From: Kiritimatiellia bacterium
GTDB lineage: Bacteria > Verrucomicrobiota > Kiritimatiellia > RFP12 > UBA1067
Assembly (NCBI GenBank): GCA_024405255.1
Contig: JAKSOY010000116.1
Location: 1 to 13,782 of the forward strand
DNA length: 13,782 bases
Direction: 5' to 3'
Below the pieces are notes generated by a model. The model saw only the letters and a program-made list of their open reading frames with translations, was not told the DNA's origin and made no database searches. This document shows, piece by piece, positions 1 to 6,887 of the stretch. Made by a program: the position numbers and the translations under genes. Every line of letters begins with the position of its first letter. Position 1 is the first letter of the stretch.

Positions 1-2
1 CC

Positions 3-257
3 GCCGGCGTCGCGGACCCCGTGCCCGCCGACGCGCTGCTGCCCGGCGCGGCGGAAGGACGCGCCGAGCCGGCGGCGCGGGCGCGCGCGGCGGAGATCCT
101 CGCGGAGGGCGCGGGGACGGTCGTCGCGCTCGAGGCGGCGCTCGCGCTGCGGCTCGACCCCGATTGCGTCCCCGCGCTCGCGGATCCGGCCGCAGTACGC
201 ACGGAGCGGACGCCGCGGCGGCTCCTCGGCTGGCTACGACGACGACGGTCGGCGTGA
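3..257 (+). CDS. C-terminal part of an unrecognised gene (5' end outside window)
   Basis: This frame is open from the left edge and ends at TGA 255-257, giving about 84 residues. The product is rich in Ala, Leu, Glu and Arg, has the look of alpha-helix, and ends in a basic tail (RRLLGWLRRRRSA). I recognise no family. It is preferred over the other frames because those give improbable Arg- or Pro-rich strings. Nearly every third codon position is G or C, and the stretch is visibly more GC-rich than any other gene here, so it may have a different origin or simply extreme codon bias. An internal GTG at 21 could serve as a start, but no Shine-Dalgarno site precedes it, so a truncated longer gene is more likely. 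No intrinsic terminator is evident after the stop. Confidence 0.4.
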   Translation, partial: AGVADPVPADALLPGAAEGRAEPAARARAAEILAEGAGTVVALEAALALRLDPDCVPALADPAAVRTERTPRRLLGWLRRRRSA

Positions 258-359
258 ATTCCCACAGGATGTTTTTCCAGGCGGGACGTTCAGGCGGCGC
301 GAAGTTTGATTTTAGTTCGGGACGATTTACAGGTCGACATGTCCTGTTTGGCCCTGGCC

Positions 360-373
360 GGGGGGGGGGGGGG
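360..373. repeat. 14-nt G homopolymer in the intergenic region
   Basis: An uninterrupted run of 14 G lies in the 266-bp gap between the stop at 257 and the start at 524, about 95 bp upstream of the candidate -35 box. The rest of 258-468 holds only a weak ACAGG/CCTGT inverted repeat near 330-349 and no recognisable gene. Such tracts can slip during replication and can also arise from sequencing or assembly error; the sequence alone does not separate these. Confidence 0.9.
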
Positions 374-468
374 AGACGGGGACGAACAATTCAGATACGC
401 CCAAACGCAAGAAATAGAAACGTCGTTTTTCAAGACATCCGCACTAAAGCACGTCCCCTTCTTGGGCA

Positions 469-497
469 TTGTGTCCGGGGCTGTGATGTGGTAGAAT
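469..497 (+). promoter_or_regulatory. Candidate sigma-70 promoter of the HzsA-like gene
   Basis: TTGTGT at 469-474 is followed by a 17-nt spacer and TAGAAT at 492-497, with TGG immediately before the -10 box (extended -10). Transcription would start near 504, about 20 nt before the ATG at 524, leaving just enough room for the Shine-Dalgarno site at 511-516. It is called from sequence match only. Confidence 0.55.
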
Positions 498-523
498 GTC
501 TGCCAAGGAAAGAGGTGAATGTG

Positions 524-3500
524 ATGACTGGATTTCGAATGACTGCAAGATGGTTCTGCGGGCGCTTGGGGGGAGTGGCGCTGACGGCAGGGATTGCCCT
601 CTCTGTGTACGGCGAGGGTACGGGGGCGTTCGGGTTTCCGAACCTGCTCGTCAATCCGTCGTTCGAGCGCGTCGTCTGTTCGGACAACGGCGGCGAATGG
701 GGCCATCTGGAAAGTCCCCGCACTTCCGCCGAAGGATGGGTGGGGCATGGCTTCGCCAATGTCATCAAAAACGGTTCCCCCATCAGCCGTACCTTCCGTC
801 CGGGCGGCGGCGCCTGGATGGGCGTGGTCCAGACCCATCAGGGCCATGGCTGTTCGCTCGAACAGACCGTACGCGCGCCACAGACCGGCACCTATGTCTT
901 TTCCTTCATCTACGGCCGTAGTGGCGGCGGCAAGATCGCCCCCTTCCAGGTGCGCGTGATCGAAGGCGCGACGACGAACGAACTCGGTTCGATCTGCGCC
1001 ACGTCGTTCGACTACTACCGCACCCATTTCCATGTGCCGCTCGTGGGCGGACACACCTACACCTTCGCCCTACAGAGCAGTCCCCGCGCCGACCACGCGA
1101 CGCTCGTCGACGATTTCTCCCTTGAACTTCCCACCACCCTCTACGGACGCCTCATCTCCGGCGAAGCAGGCGATTTCGACGAGATCATCTTCGCCACGCG
1201 AACCTACTGCAGTACGCCCCAGGGGAGACGCGAACCGCATTGGTACGCCAATTTCGGCTACTACAGTTCGGGTCCCCAGCACACGACCTTCGGTTCCGTC
1301 GGACGCCTCGCCGCCTACAACTTCAAGACCGGGAAATTCCGCACGCTACTGGAAGACGCCAAGGGATCCATCCGCGACCCCGCCGTGCACTATGACGGCA
1401 AGACGATCCTCTTCTCGTACCGTCCGGGCGGTTCCAGCACCTACCACCTCTACACGATCAACGCCGACGGCACCGGACTCAAGGCCCTCACCTCGGGCAA
1501 GTACGACGACATCGAACCCGCCTGGCTCCCCGACGGCGACATCATCTTCTGTTCGTCACGTTCCCGCCGCTGGGTCAACTGCTGGGTTACGCAGGTGGCC
1601 ACCATCTTCCGCATGAAACCGGACGGTTCAGGCATCCGTCTGCTTTCCTCGAACATCGAAGAGGACAACACGCCGGTTCCGCTGCCCGACGGACGCATCC
1701 TCTACACGCGTTGGGAATACGTCGACCGCCAGCAGATGGCCTTCCACCATCTCTGGACGATGAATCCCGACGGTACGTCCCATCAAATCTACCAGGGCAA
1801 CACCTATCCCGGCAACAGCGTCTATATCGATGCGAAACCCGTCCCCGGGTCCGACGAGGTCATCCTCATCGACTCCCCTGGGCACGGCCGGACCGAACAT
1901 GGCGGCAACGTCAGCCTCCTCTCCGTCAAGAACGGTCCCGACGACCCCGCCAACGTCAAGCATCTCATCCGCGGGCGCCATTACGACCCTTGGGCGCTTT
2001 CACACGACCTGTTCATGTACTCGGCCGACGGTCGTTCCGTCGAACTCACGGACCGCACCGGACGCCGCCAGCTGCTCTTCGAGCTGCCGCCCGAATGGAC
2101 CGGCCCCCAGCACAACGCCCAGCTCTTCGAACCGCGTCCGCTTTGCGCGCGACCGCGCGAACGCATCCTCGCGGACCGCACCAACCCCGCCCTGAAAACA
2201 GGCGAATTCTACCTCGAGAACGTTCTCGAAAGCCGCAGCATGGCCGGCGTCAAACCAGGGACGATCAAGCAGCTGCTCATCCTCGAACTGCTGCCGAAGC
2301 CCATCAACTTCCTGGGCGGAGCCCACGGCTTCGGCGGGATGGAGCCCTTCTCCCTCAGCGGCACTTTCTCCCTGCCGCGTCTACTCGGCACCGTACCCGT
2401 CGAAGAAGACGGGAGCGCCTATTTCACCGCCCCGGCCTTGCGTTCGCTTTTCTTCATCGCCCTCGACGCCGACGGCCGCGCCGTCAAGCGCATGCAGAGC
2501 TTCACCCAGGTGATGCCAGGTGAAAAACTCGGATGCGTCGGATGCCATGAGCGGAAGACCTCGGGGACCGTCCGGCGCGCCGTTTCCGTCTCGAAGGCGC
2601 TTGCGCGGGGACCGTCGAAGATCGACCCTTCCGGCTGTCTCTTCGACGTGGCGGACTTCCCGCGTGACGTGCAGCCCGTGTTGGACCGCAGCTGCGTGAA
2701 ATGCCACAATCCCGACACGCGCAGCGGCGGACTCGACCTCTGCGGCGACCGTAATCCCATGTTCTCGATGGGGTACTATGGACTCATCGCGTGGAACCAA
2801 GTACTCGACGGACGCAATCTCGTCCAGAGCGATTGGCCGCCATACGCGCGCGGCAGCGGCGGAAGCCCCCTGATGAAGAAAATCGACGGTTCGCACCACG
2901 GGGTGAAGGTGTGCGAACGCGACCGCCGCATGCTTATGCAGTGGCTCGACGCCTCCGCGCCCTACGCGGGCACCTATGCGGCCGGCGGGTGCGGTTACCT
3001 CGGCGGCGAAAAGTCGCTCAACTTCCACAACAACACCGCAGGCACGCCCGCCACGAAGGCGGCCGTCGCGGTGATGGCGCGTCGTTGCGACACCTGCCAC
3101 AACCAGGCGGCCAACCGCCTGCCCCATTCACTCACGGACCACAACGGCCTCCAATTCCGCTGGCGGGGGGCGGGGCATTGGACGCTCGACCTCACGAACC
3201 CGCGCTATCGGCACTACCATCGCTATCTCGTCTTCGACCTCTCGCGTCCCGAAAAGTCGCTCTTCCTCAAGGCCGCGCTCGCGAAAGAAGCCGGCGGACT
3301 CGGCATCTGCCGCACGAAGGACGGCAAGCCCGTCTTCACCTCGACAGACGATCCCGACTACAAAACGCTGCTCGCGATGATCGTCGAAGGCAAGGAACTG
3401 CTTGAGAAGGAGACGCGCTTCGACATGCCGAACTTCTGTCCCAACCCCGAATACCTCCGTGAAATGATCCGCTTCGGCATTCTCCCCGAAAACTTCGATC

Positions 3501-3574
3501 CCAGTAAAACGCCGGTGAACGCCTACGACCTCGACCGCCGCTACTGGAACATCGACTGGACGACGATCGACTGA
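524..3574 (+). CDS. Secreted HzsA-like protein with TolB/WD40-like repeats and three haem-c motifs
   Basis: The 1016-residue product resembles the family named after the hydrazine synthase alpha subunit middle domain. The start at 524 is chosen because AGAGGT (511-516) sits 7 nt upstream and a signal peptide follows at once (basic residues to 14, hydrophobic core about 15-30); the frame is open further upstream but without such signals. Residues about 38-200 look like a carbohydrate-binding beta-sandwich (NLLVNPSFE at the start, DDFSLE at the end). Residues about 205-560 carry the HzsA-type and TolB-like repeats (HWYANFGYY, RDPAVHYDGKTILFSYR, INADGTGLKALT). The C-terminal part has three CxxCH sites, at C671-H675, C724-H728 and C855-H859; the second lies in a planctomycete-type cytochrome segment (DVQPVLDRSCVKCHN). 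It should be a periplasmic, haem-bearing protein, possibly electron-transferring or redox-catalytic. No anammox gene is nearby, so hydrazine synthesis is not implied and the substrate is unknown. Confidence 0.85.
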   Translation: MTGFRMTARWFCGRLGGVALTAGIALSVYGEGTGAFGFPNLLVNPSFERVVCSDNGGEWGHLESPRTSAEGWVGHGFANVIKNGSPISRTFRPGGGAWMGVVQTHQGHGCSLEQTVRAPQTGTYVFSFIYGRSGGGKIAPFQVRVIEGATTNELGSICATSFDYYRTHFHVPLVGGHTYTFALQSSPRADHATLVDDFSLELPTTLYGRLISGEAGDFDEIIFATRTYCSTPQGRREPHWYANFGYYSSGPQHTTFGSVGRLAAYNFKTGKFRTLLEDAKGSIRDPAVHYDGKTILFSYRPGGSSTYHLYTINADGTGLKALTSGKYDDIEPAWLPDGDIIFCSSRSRRWVNCWVTQVATIFRMKPDGSGIRLLSSNIEEDNTPVPLPDGRILYTRWEYVDRQQMAFHHLWTMNPDGTSHQIYQGNTYPGNSVYIDAKPVPGSDEVILIDSPGHGRTEHGGNVSLLSVKNGPDDPANVKHLIRGRHYDPWALSHDLFMYSADGRSVELTDRTGRRQLLFELPPEWTGPQHNAQLFEPRPLCARPRERILADRTNPALKTGEFYLENVLESRSMAGVKPGTIKQLLILELLPKPINFLGGAHGFGGMEPFSLSGTFSLPRLLGTVPVEEDGSAYFTAPALRSLFFIALDADGRAVKRMQSFTQVMPGEKLGCVGCHERKTSGTVRRAVSVSKALARGPSKIDPSGCLFDVADFPRDVQPVLDRSCVKCHNPDTRSGGLDLCGDRNPMFSMGYYGLIAWNQVLDGRNLVQSDWPPYARGSGGSPLMKKIDGSHHGVKVCERDRRMLMQWLDASAPYAGTYAAGGCGYLGGEKSLNFHNNTAGTPATKAAVAVMARRCDTCHNQAANRLPHSLTDHNGLQFRWRGAGHWTLDLTNPRYRHYHRYLVFDLSRPEKSLFLKAALAKEAGGLGICRTKDGKPVFTSTDDPDYKTLLAMIVEGKELLEKETRFDMPNFCPNPEYLREMIRFGILPENFDPSKTPVNAYDLDRRYWNIDWTTID

Positions 3575-3597
3575 TACCGCCGACTGTTGAGAATTGC

Positions 3598-3618
3598 GGC
3601 GCGTTCGGAGAACGCGCC
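3598..3618. repeat. Perfect 9-bp inverted repeat downstream of the HzsA-like gene
   Basis: GGCGCGTTC, a GGA loop and GAACGCGCC form a perfect stem 24 nt after the TGA. No T-run follows, so it is not a classical intrinsic terminator; it could stabilise the mRNA 3' end, act as a factor-dependent terminator, or be a copy of a dispersed intergenic palindrome. Confidence 0.6.
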
Positions 3619-3637
3619 CCACCACTACGACACAATC

Positions 3638-3669
3638 AAAAAAGGCTCCTGCGATCTCCCGCAGGTGCC
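3638..3669 (-). terminator. Intrinsic terminator of the YegP-like gene
   Basis: Read on the minus strand, GGC, a mismatch and CCTGCG pair across a 6-nt loop (3644-3669) and are followed by six T (A6 at 3638-3643 on the plus strand). It lies 23 nt past the stop at 3693. On the plus strand the same stem is followed by ATTCTTTTC, so it could weakly terminate the HzsA-like transcript as well. Confidence 0.7.
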
Positions 3670-3692
3670 ATTCTTTTCGTAAGGTATTTTAC

Positions 3693-4070
3693 TTACTTGG
3701 CTTCAGCCGCGACGATCTTCGCATCGACCGCGTTCTTCTGAACGGACGCGACGCCCGCGAGGCAGGCCTTCTGCGTCTCGTATGCTTCGCCGACGGCAAT
3801 GATCTGGCCGTTCTTCGCCTTCAGGCGGAAACGCGTCTTGCCGGCCTTGTCCGTGTAGACCTCGAACTTCGGCATCGAAAGCTTTTCGAAATTCTCGACC
3901 GTCTGGTTCTCGACACCCGCGACCGGCGCGTTCTTCGCCACAGAGGCGATGCCGATCTTGGCGGAACGGAGGCTCTTGTAGACCTGCGACGTCGCGACGA
4001 CCTGGCCATTCGTAGCCAGCAGGTTGAAAGACAAACCCTTTTCAGTGGTCTTGACTTCGAACTTACCCAT
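3693..4070 (-). CDS. YegP-like protein with two DUF1508 repeats
   Basis: The 125-residue product consists of two copies of the DUF1508 (UPF0339/YegP) motif. Copy one spans about 2-48 (GKFEVKTTEKGLSFNLLATNG) and copy two about 61-110 (PKFEVYTDKAGKTRFRLKAKNG), each with the characteristic F-E-V, F-x-L-x-A-x-N-G-x and A/S-x-Y pattern and a following helix with I/A-x-V-x-K-N-A. The start at 4070 is chosen because AAGGAG lies 7 nt upstream and the first repeat begins at residue 2; an upstream in-frame start would add a basic, unrelated 13-residue leader. There is no signal peptide, so it is cytoplasmic. The family has no settled biochemical role; I would not assign one. The gene has its own strong promoter and terminator, so it is probably monocistronic and well expressed. 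Confidence 0.9.
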   Translation of the reverse strand: MGKFEVKTTEKGLSFNLLATNGQVVATSQVYKSLRSAKIGIASVAKNAPVAGVENQTVENFEKLSMPKFEVYTDKAGKTRFRLKAKNGQIIAVGEAYETQKACLAGVASVQKNAVDAKIVAAEAK

Positions 4071-4126
4071 ACTGATTCTCCTTCTTTTGACGAACCGCAC
4101 TGACGGCACGTTTATTGTTTGCGCTT

Positions 4127-4155
4127 ATTATAGATGAATTTCACGTCAGGTACAA
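4127..4155 (-). promoter_or_regulatory. Near-consensus sigma-70 promoter of the YegP-like gene
   Basis: On the minus strand TTGTAC (4155-4150), a 17-nt spacer and a perfect TATAAT (4132-4127) point toward the YegP-like start at 4070. The predicted leader is about 50 nt and contains the AAGGAG site. This is the best promoter match in the window. Confidence 0.75.
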
Positions 4156-4161
4156 GAACCA

Positions 4162-4182
4162 TTTTCATTTCCTGAATGAAAA
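4162..4182. repeat. AT-rich 8-bp inverted repeat between the URO-D-like and YegP-like genes
   Basis: TTTTCATT and AATGAAAA are perfect arms around TCCTG, and CCA/TGG extend the pairing after a 2-nt bulge. It lies 33 nt past the URO-D-like stop and 7 nt upstream of the -35 box of the YegP-like promoter. It might be a weak terminator for the URO-D-like gene or a protein-binding site at the promoter; the sequence does not decide. Confidence 0.5.
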
Positions 4183-4214
4183 GATGGATGCCGTTCCACA
4201 ATCCGAATTCAAAT

Positions 4215-5264
4215 TCACGCGCCGAGGGATTTGCAGGCGTCGAGGAAGAAGCGGATTTGTTCGTCCGTCACATCAGCATCGATGCCCACGCAGGAGATCG
4301 AAACGCCGCCGCCCGATGCGTCGTGTCCTCCGGTTATGAGATCGCGTACATCGGCGTAAACCTCGTCCGCCGTCACACCGCGCAACCGCACGGGGCTGTA
4401 CCGCGCATTCAGGAACACCGTCGGCAGCACGGCGCGAACGGCGCGGATGTCGGACCCTGCGCCGACTTCTGCGAACGTCAGCTGCGGAATCTTCGCGTAT
4501 CCATTCACGACATGTTCCATCGTCTTACCGCAGTGGTGGATGCCGAAATTCGGAAACGCCTGCGCGAGACGTTGGTCGTGTTCCAGAAGGAACTTCTCAT
4601 AGATCTTGTTCGACACCATCTCGACCGAACAGTTCGACGTGAGATAGTTGCCCGGCGCCACCTGTTCGACGATACGCGTGACACCTCCGGAAACGTCCGA
4701 TGATAGTGCGTAGAAGCGACGCCCCAGTTCCAACGAAAGGTCCGTGATTTTCGTCAGCAGCGTGCGCACGGCCTCCGGCGCGCTGTAGTAGGCCATCAGA
4801 CCGTCCGACCCCATCAAGTCGAGCAGGATGTTCTGGATGCCCATCAAATTGACCTGCGCCTCGACATGTCCGTACTTCGTCTGCAGATAGTCGATCTGGC
4901 GCTGTGTTCGCGCCCACACCTCGCTGGTCGCCAAGTCGGGACATTCAACCTTCTCGATCACCGCCTCGTCGAGTCCTGCGCACAAGACCTGCGGCGAATT
5001 GTCCGGCTCGTAGCGGATGCCACAACCGAAAAGCTCGGAATAGAGATAGCCGGCCGCGAGCAGGTCGGTTCCCAGAATCGGACGACGCGCGGGATTCTTT
5101 TCGCCGATGCCGTAGTCGCCGAAATGGTCGTAGAGCGCACGCCGCATCTTGAGATCGCAGTCGAGGCGATACTCCGGCTCGTCAAAGAACTCCTGCACGA
5201 AGTCGATGCCGGCGTTCCTATGCCACCAGGACGGATGGAATGTAATATCGTAGGCGAATGCCAT
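4215..5264 (-). CDS. URO-D family protein, corrinoid methyltransferase (MtaA/MtbA)-like
   Basis: The 349-residue product has the TIM-barrel pattern of the uroporphyrinogen decarboxylase superfamily. It lacks the HemE N-terminal signature (RQAGR) but has the zinc-thiolate pattern of the methylcobamide methyltransferases: H243-x-C245 (GIHHCG) and C325 (SISCVG), with the usual late Cys about 80 residues on. By family knowledge such enzymes move methyl groups between a corrinoid protein and a thiol or other acceptor; the substrate here is unknown and no corrinoid-protein gene is in the window. No signal peptide is present, so it is cytoplasmic. A TTGAGG site 10 nt upstream supports the ATG at 5264. 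It lies 97 bp downstream of the DUF1080 gene in the same direction, with a hairpin between them, so it is either expressed by read-through or from an unseen promoter in that gap. Confidence 0.8.
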   Translation of the reverse strand: MAFAYDITFHPSWWHRNAGIDFVQEFFDEPEYRLDCDLKMRRALYDHFGDYGIGEKNPARRPILGTDLLAAGYLYSELFGCGIRYEPDNSPQVLCAGLDEAVIEKVECPDLATSEVWARTQRQIDYLQTKYGHVEAQVNLMGIQNILLDLMGSDGLMAYYSAPEAVRTLLTKITDLSLELGRRFYALSSDVSGGVTRIVEQVAPGNYLTSNCSVEMVSNKIYEKFLLEHDQRLAQAFPNFGIHHCGKTMEHVVNGYAKIPQLTFAEVGAGSDIRAVRAVLPTVFLNARYSPVRLRGVTADEVYADVRDLITGGHDASGGGVSISCVGIDADVTDEQIRFFLDACKSLGA

Positions 5265-5285
5265 CTCTCAAATTCCTCAATCGTT

Positions 5286-5323
5286 CAACAAACAAGGGGG
5301 AGGCGTGCGACCACGTCTCCCCC
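5286..5323 (-). terminator. Strong hairpin terminator or attenuator after the DUF1080 gene
   Basis: On the minus strand GGGGGAGACGTG (5323-5312) pairs with CACGCCTCCCCC (5307-5296), 12 bp with one G-T wobble, around a 4-nt loop. It is followed by TTGTTTGTTG, a T-rich tail. It begins about 38 nt past the DUF1080 stop and ends about 20 nt before the URO-D-like ATG, so it should cut or limit transcription into that gene. Confidence 0.75.
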
Positions 5324-5361
5324 GGTTCTGTCTCGTTCAGAGATATCCTCTTCGCGGAACC

Positions 5362-6774
5362 TTAGAGTTCCTTGATGAAGATGTTCTTGAACTCGAGCGG
5401 GTCGCCGTGGCACTGGAGTTCGATCTGCTCGATCGGGAAGATCGGCAGCTTGCGATCCCAGTAGTTCTCAAGCGTGACGTTGTCGACGACCGTCTTGCCG
5501 TTGAGCTTGACCGTCACCTTCTCGCCAACCATCTTGATGTAGAACGTGTTCCAGCTGCCGATCAGGTTGTCGGCGATGCAGAGCGCCTTCGAGGGGTTCT
5601 TCTTGTTGTTGTAGAGACCGCCCGAACCGATGCGCCACTGGTTGTGCGCGTCCCAGATCTGGACCTGCGGCGAGCCGCGGAGATAGAGGCCCGAGTCGCC
5701 CGTCACCGACATCAGACGCCAGTCGACATACATCTCGAAGTCCTTGTAGTCCTTCTTCGTCGCGAGCGAATAGCCACCGTTGAAGCCGTCGAAGAAGAGC
5801 GCGCCGTCACGCACGTGCCAGTGGTCGGCCATCTGCTTGTCGGCGATCTTCTGCATCGCCGCGCGCTTCTCGGGCGTCGCCGCCTGACGGACCTTCGGGT
5901 TGTCGAACTTCTCGGCCGTCGTCACGCCCTTCCAGTTCTTCGCGAAGCAGGCCTCGGTACCGCAGAAGAGCGGCGTGAACCCTTCCGGGCACGCCTTCTT
6001 CGTGTCGCTGCCGACCTTGTAGTCCGCGCCGACTTCCTTGATGCGGATGTTACGCCACATCACCTTGTGCCCGTGGCCGAGCCAGCCGATGTGGCCCTTC
6101 TTGTTGTGCAGACCCGGATGCTTGCGGTGGTCGGGCGTATCGCCATTGCCCTTGTAGGTGTTGACGTCGAAGTCCGTCACAAGTTCACCGTTCAGGATCA
6201 CCTGGATGCGGCTGCCGATCACGCGCACTTCCTCGAAGTTCCACATGCCCGGCTTGCGCACGTAGCTGCCCGAAAGGCAGCCGCTCGTGAAGTTCTTCTC
6301 CTTGCCCCAGATCTGCTTGCCCTTGAAGTTGTCACGCTTCACCGGGCACACGCCGTAGACAGACGCCGTGTACTGATAGGGTTTAAGCTTGTCCTTCTTC
6401 GCCTGGGAATCGTAATACGCGCTGCCACCGTCATCGAGCAGCTGCAGTTCGCACATGCCCCAGTAGGCCGCGTCCTTATTGATGTCCGTCATACGCAGAC
6501 CGAGACCGTTGTTGCCGTTCTCAGGCATGCAGAACTCGAAGCGGAGAATGAAGTTCTCGTACTGCTTCTCCGTGCAGAGATTGCCGCAGTCACCCTTCAC
6601 GCGCTTTTCCGGCAGGCACACCAGGTTGCCCTTTTCAACGCCGTAGGACTTCGACCCGATCCAGCCCGTCAGATCCTTGCCGTTGAACAGCGAGACAAAC
6701 CCCTCCGCATCCGGCTCGGCACCGAACGCCAGGCACGCCGCAAACGCGGCCGCACAGAGAATTCCAGTTTTCAT
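5362..6774 (-). CDS. Secreted protein with two DUF1080 (3-keto-disaccharide hydrolase-type) domains
   Basis: The 470-residue product has a signal peptide (MKTGILCAAAFAACLAFGA, cleavage likely after residue 19) and two DUF1080 domains of concanavalin/LamG-like fold. Domain one is about 24-248 (FVSLFNGKDLTGW, LRFEFCM, NGLGLR, VILNGELV) and domain two about 264-470 (GFTPLFCG, HWHVRDGALFFDG, EMYVDWR, SGLYLRGSPQVQIWD, VKLNGKTVVDN, EFKNIFIKEL). Some family members hydrolyse 3-keto-glucosides made by Gfo/Idh/MocA oxidoreductases; others are only inferred to bind or cleave sugars. The product would act in the periplasm or outside the cell. AAGGAA sits 7 nt before the ATG and an extended -10 promoter lies about 40 nt upstream. 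It is divergent from the two-component operon. No partner oxidoreductase is in the window. Confidence 0.9.
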   Translation of the reverse strand: MKTGILCAAAFAACLAFGAEPDAEGFVSLFNGKDLTGWIGSKSYGVEKGNLVCLPEKRVKGDCGNLCTEKQYENFILRFEFCMPENGNNGLGLRMTDINKDAAYWGMCELQLLDDGGSAYYDSQAKKDKLKPYQYTASVYGVCPVKRDNFKGKQIWGKEKNFTSGCLSGSYVRKPGMWNFEEVRVIGSRIQVILNGELVTDFDVNTYKGNGDTPDHRKHPGLHNKKGHIGWLGHGHKVMWRNIRIKEVGADYKVGSDTKKACPEGFTPLFCGTEACFAKNWKGVTTAEKFDNPKVRQAATPEKRAAMQKIADKQMADHWHVRDGALFFDGFNGGYSLATKKDYKDFEMYVDWRLMSVTGDSGLYLRGSPQVQIWDAHNQWRIGSGGLYNNKKNPSKALCIADNLIGSWNTFYIKMVGEKVTVKLNGKTVVDNVTLENYWDRKLPIFPIEQIELQCHGDPLEFKNIFIKEL

Positions 6775-6785
6775 TCAGTAGTTCC

Positions 6786-6847
6786 TTATTAGTTGGTTGA
6801 AAAACTTGTCACTATTATAGCACAAAAAATTAACGCGTGGCTAATAA
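6786..6847. promoter_or_regulatory. Operator-like inverted repeats between divergent genes
   Basis: The 113-bp gap 6775-6887 carries TTATTAG (6786-6792) and its exact complement CTAATAA (6841-6847), flanking a small palindrome CTATTATAG (6812-6820) that covers the -10 box of the DUF1080 promoter. Seven-base arms 48 bp apart could be chance in an AT-rich gap. No convincing -35/-10 pair for the response-regulator direction was found. Confidence 0.35.
6814..6822 (-). promoter_or_regulatory. Extended -10 promoter of the DUF1080 gene
   Basis: On the minus strand TGC precedes a perfect TATAAT (6819-6814), an extended -10 element. No good -35 hexamer is present at 16-18 nt, as is usual for extended -10 promoters or activator-dependent ones. 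The predicted leader is about 35 nt and carries the AAGGAA ribosome binding site. Confidence 0.65.
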
Positions 6848-6887
6848 ATCCATGCTAGACTATTGGCGTCAAAAGGAAAACCAGATC

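Noticed and set aside
164..523. N-terminal extension of the HzsA-like gene to position 164
   Set aside because: The extension would overlap the upstream gene, run through the G14 tract as poly-Gly and place the signal peptide 120 residues inside the protein; a good ribosome binding site and promoter support the start at 524.
524..3574. Assignment as a true hydrazine synthase subunit
   Set aside because: Only domain resemblance supports it; no other anammox gene is present and the N-terminal sugar-binding-like domain and three haem motifs suggest another role.
5305..6792. A 495-codon open frame on the plus strand opposite the DUF1080 gene
   Set aside because: Its product is a low-complexity Val/Leu/Arg/Ala/His string typical of the complement of a GC-rich gene; the opposite strand has a signal peptide, clear DUF1080 motifs, promoter and ribosome binding site.
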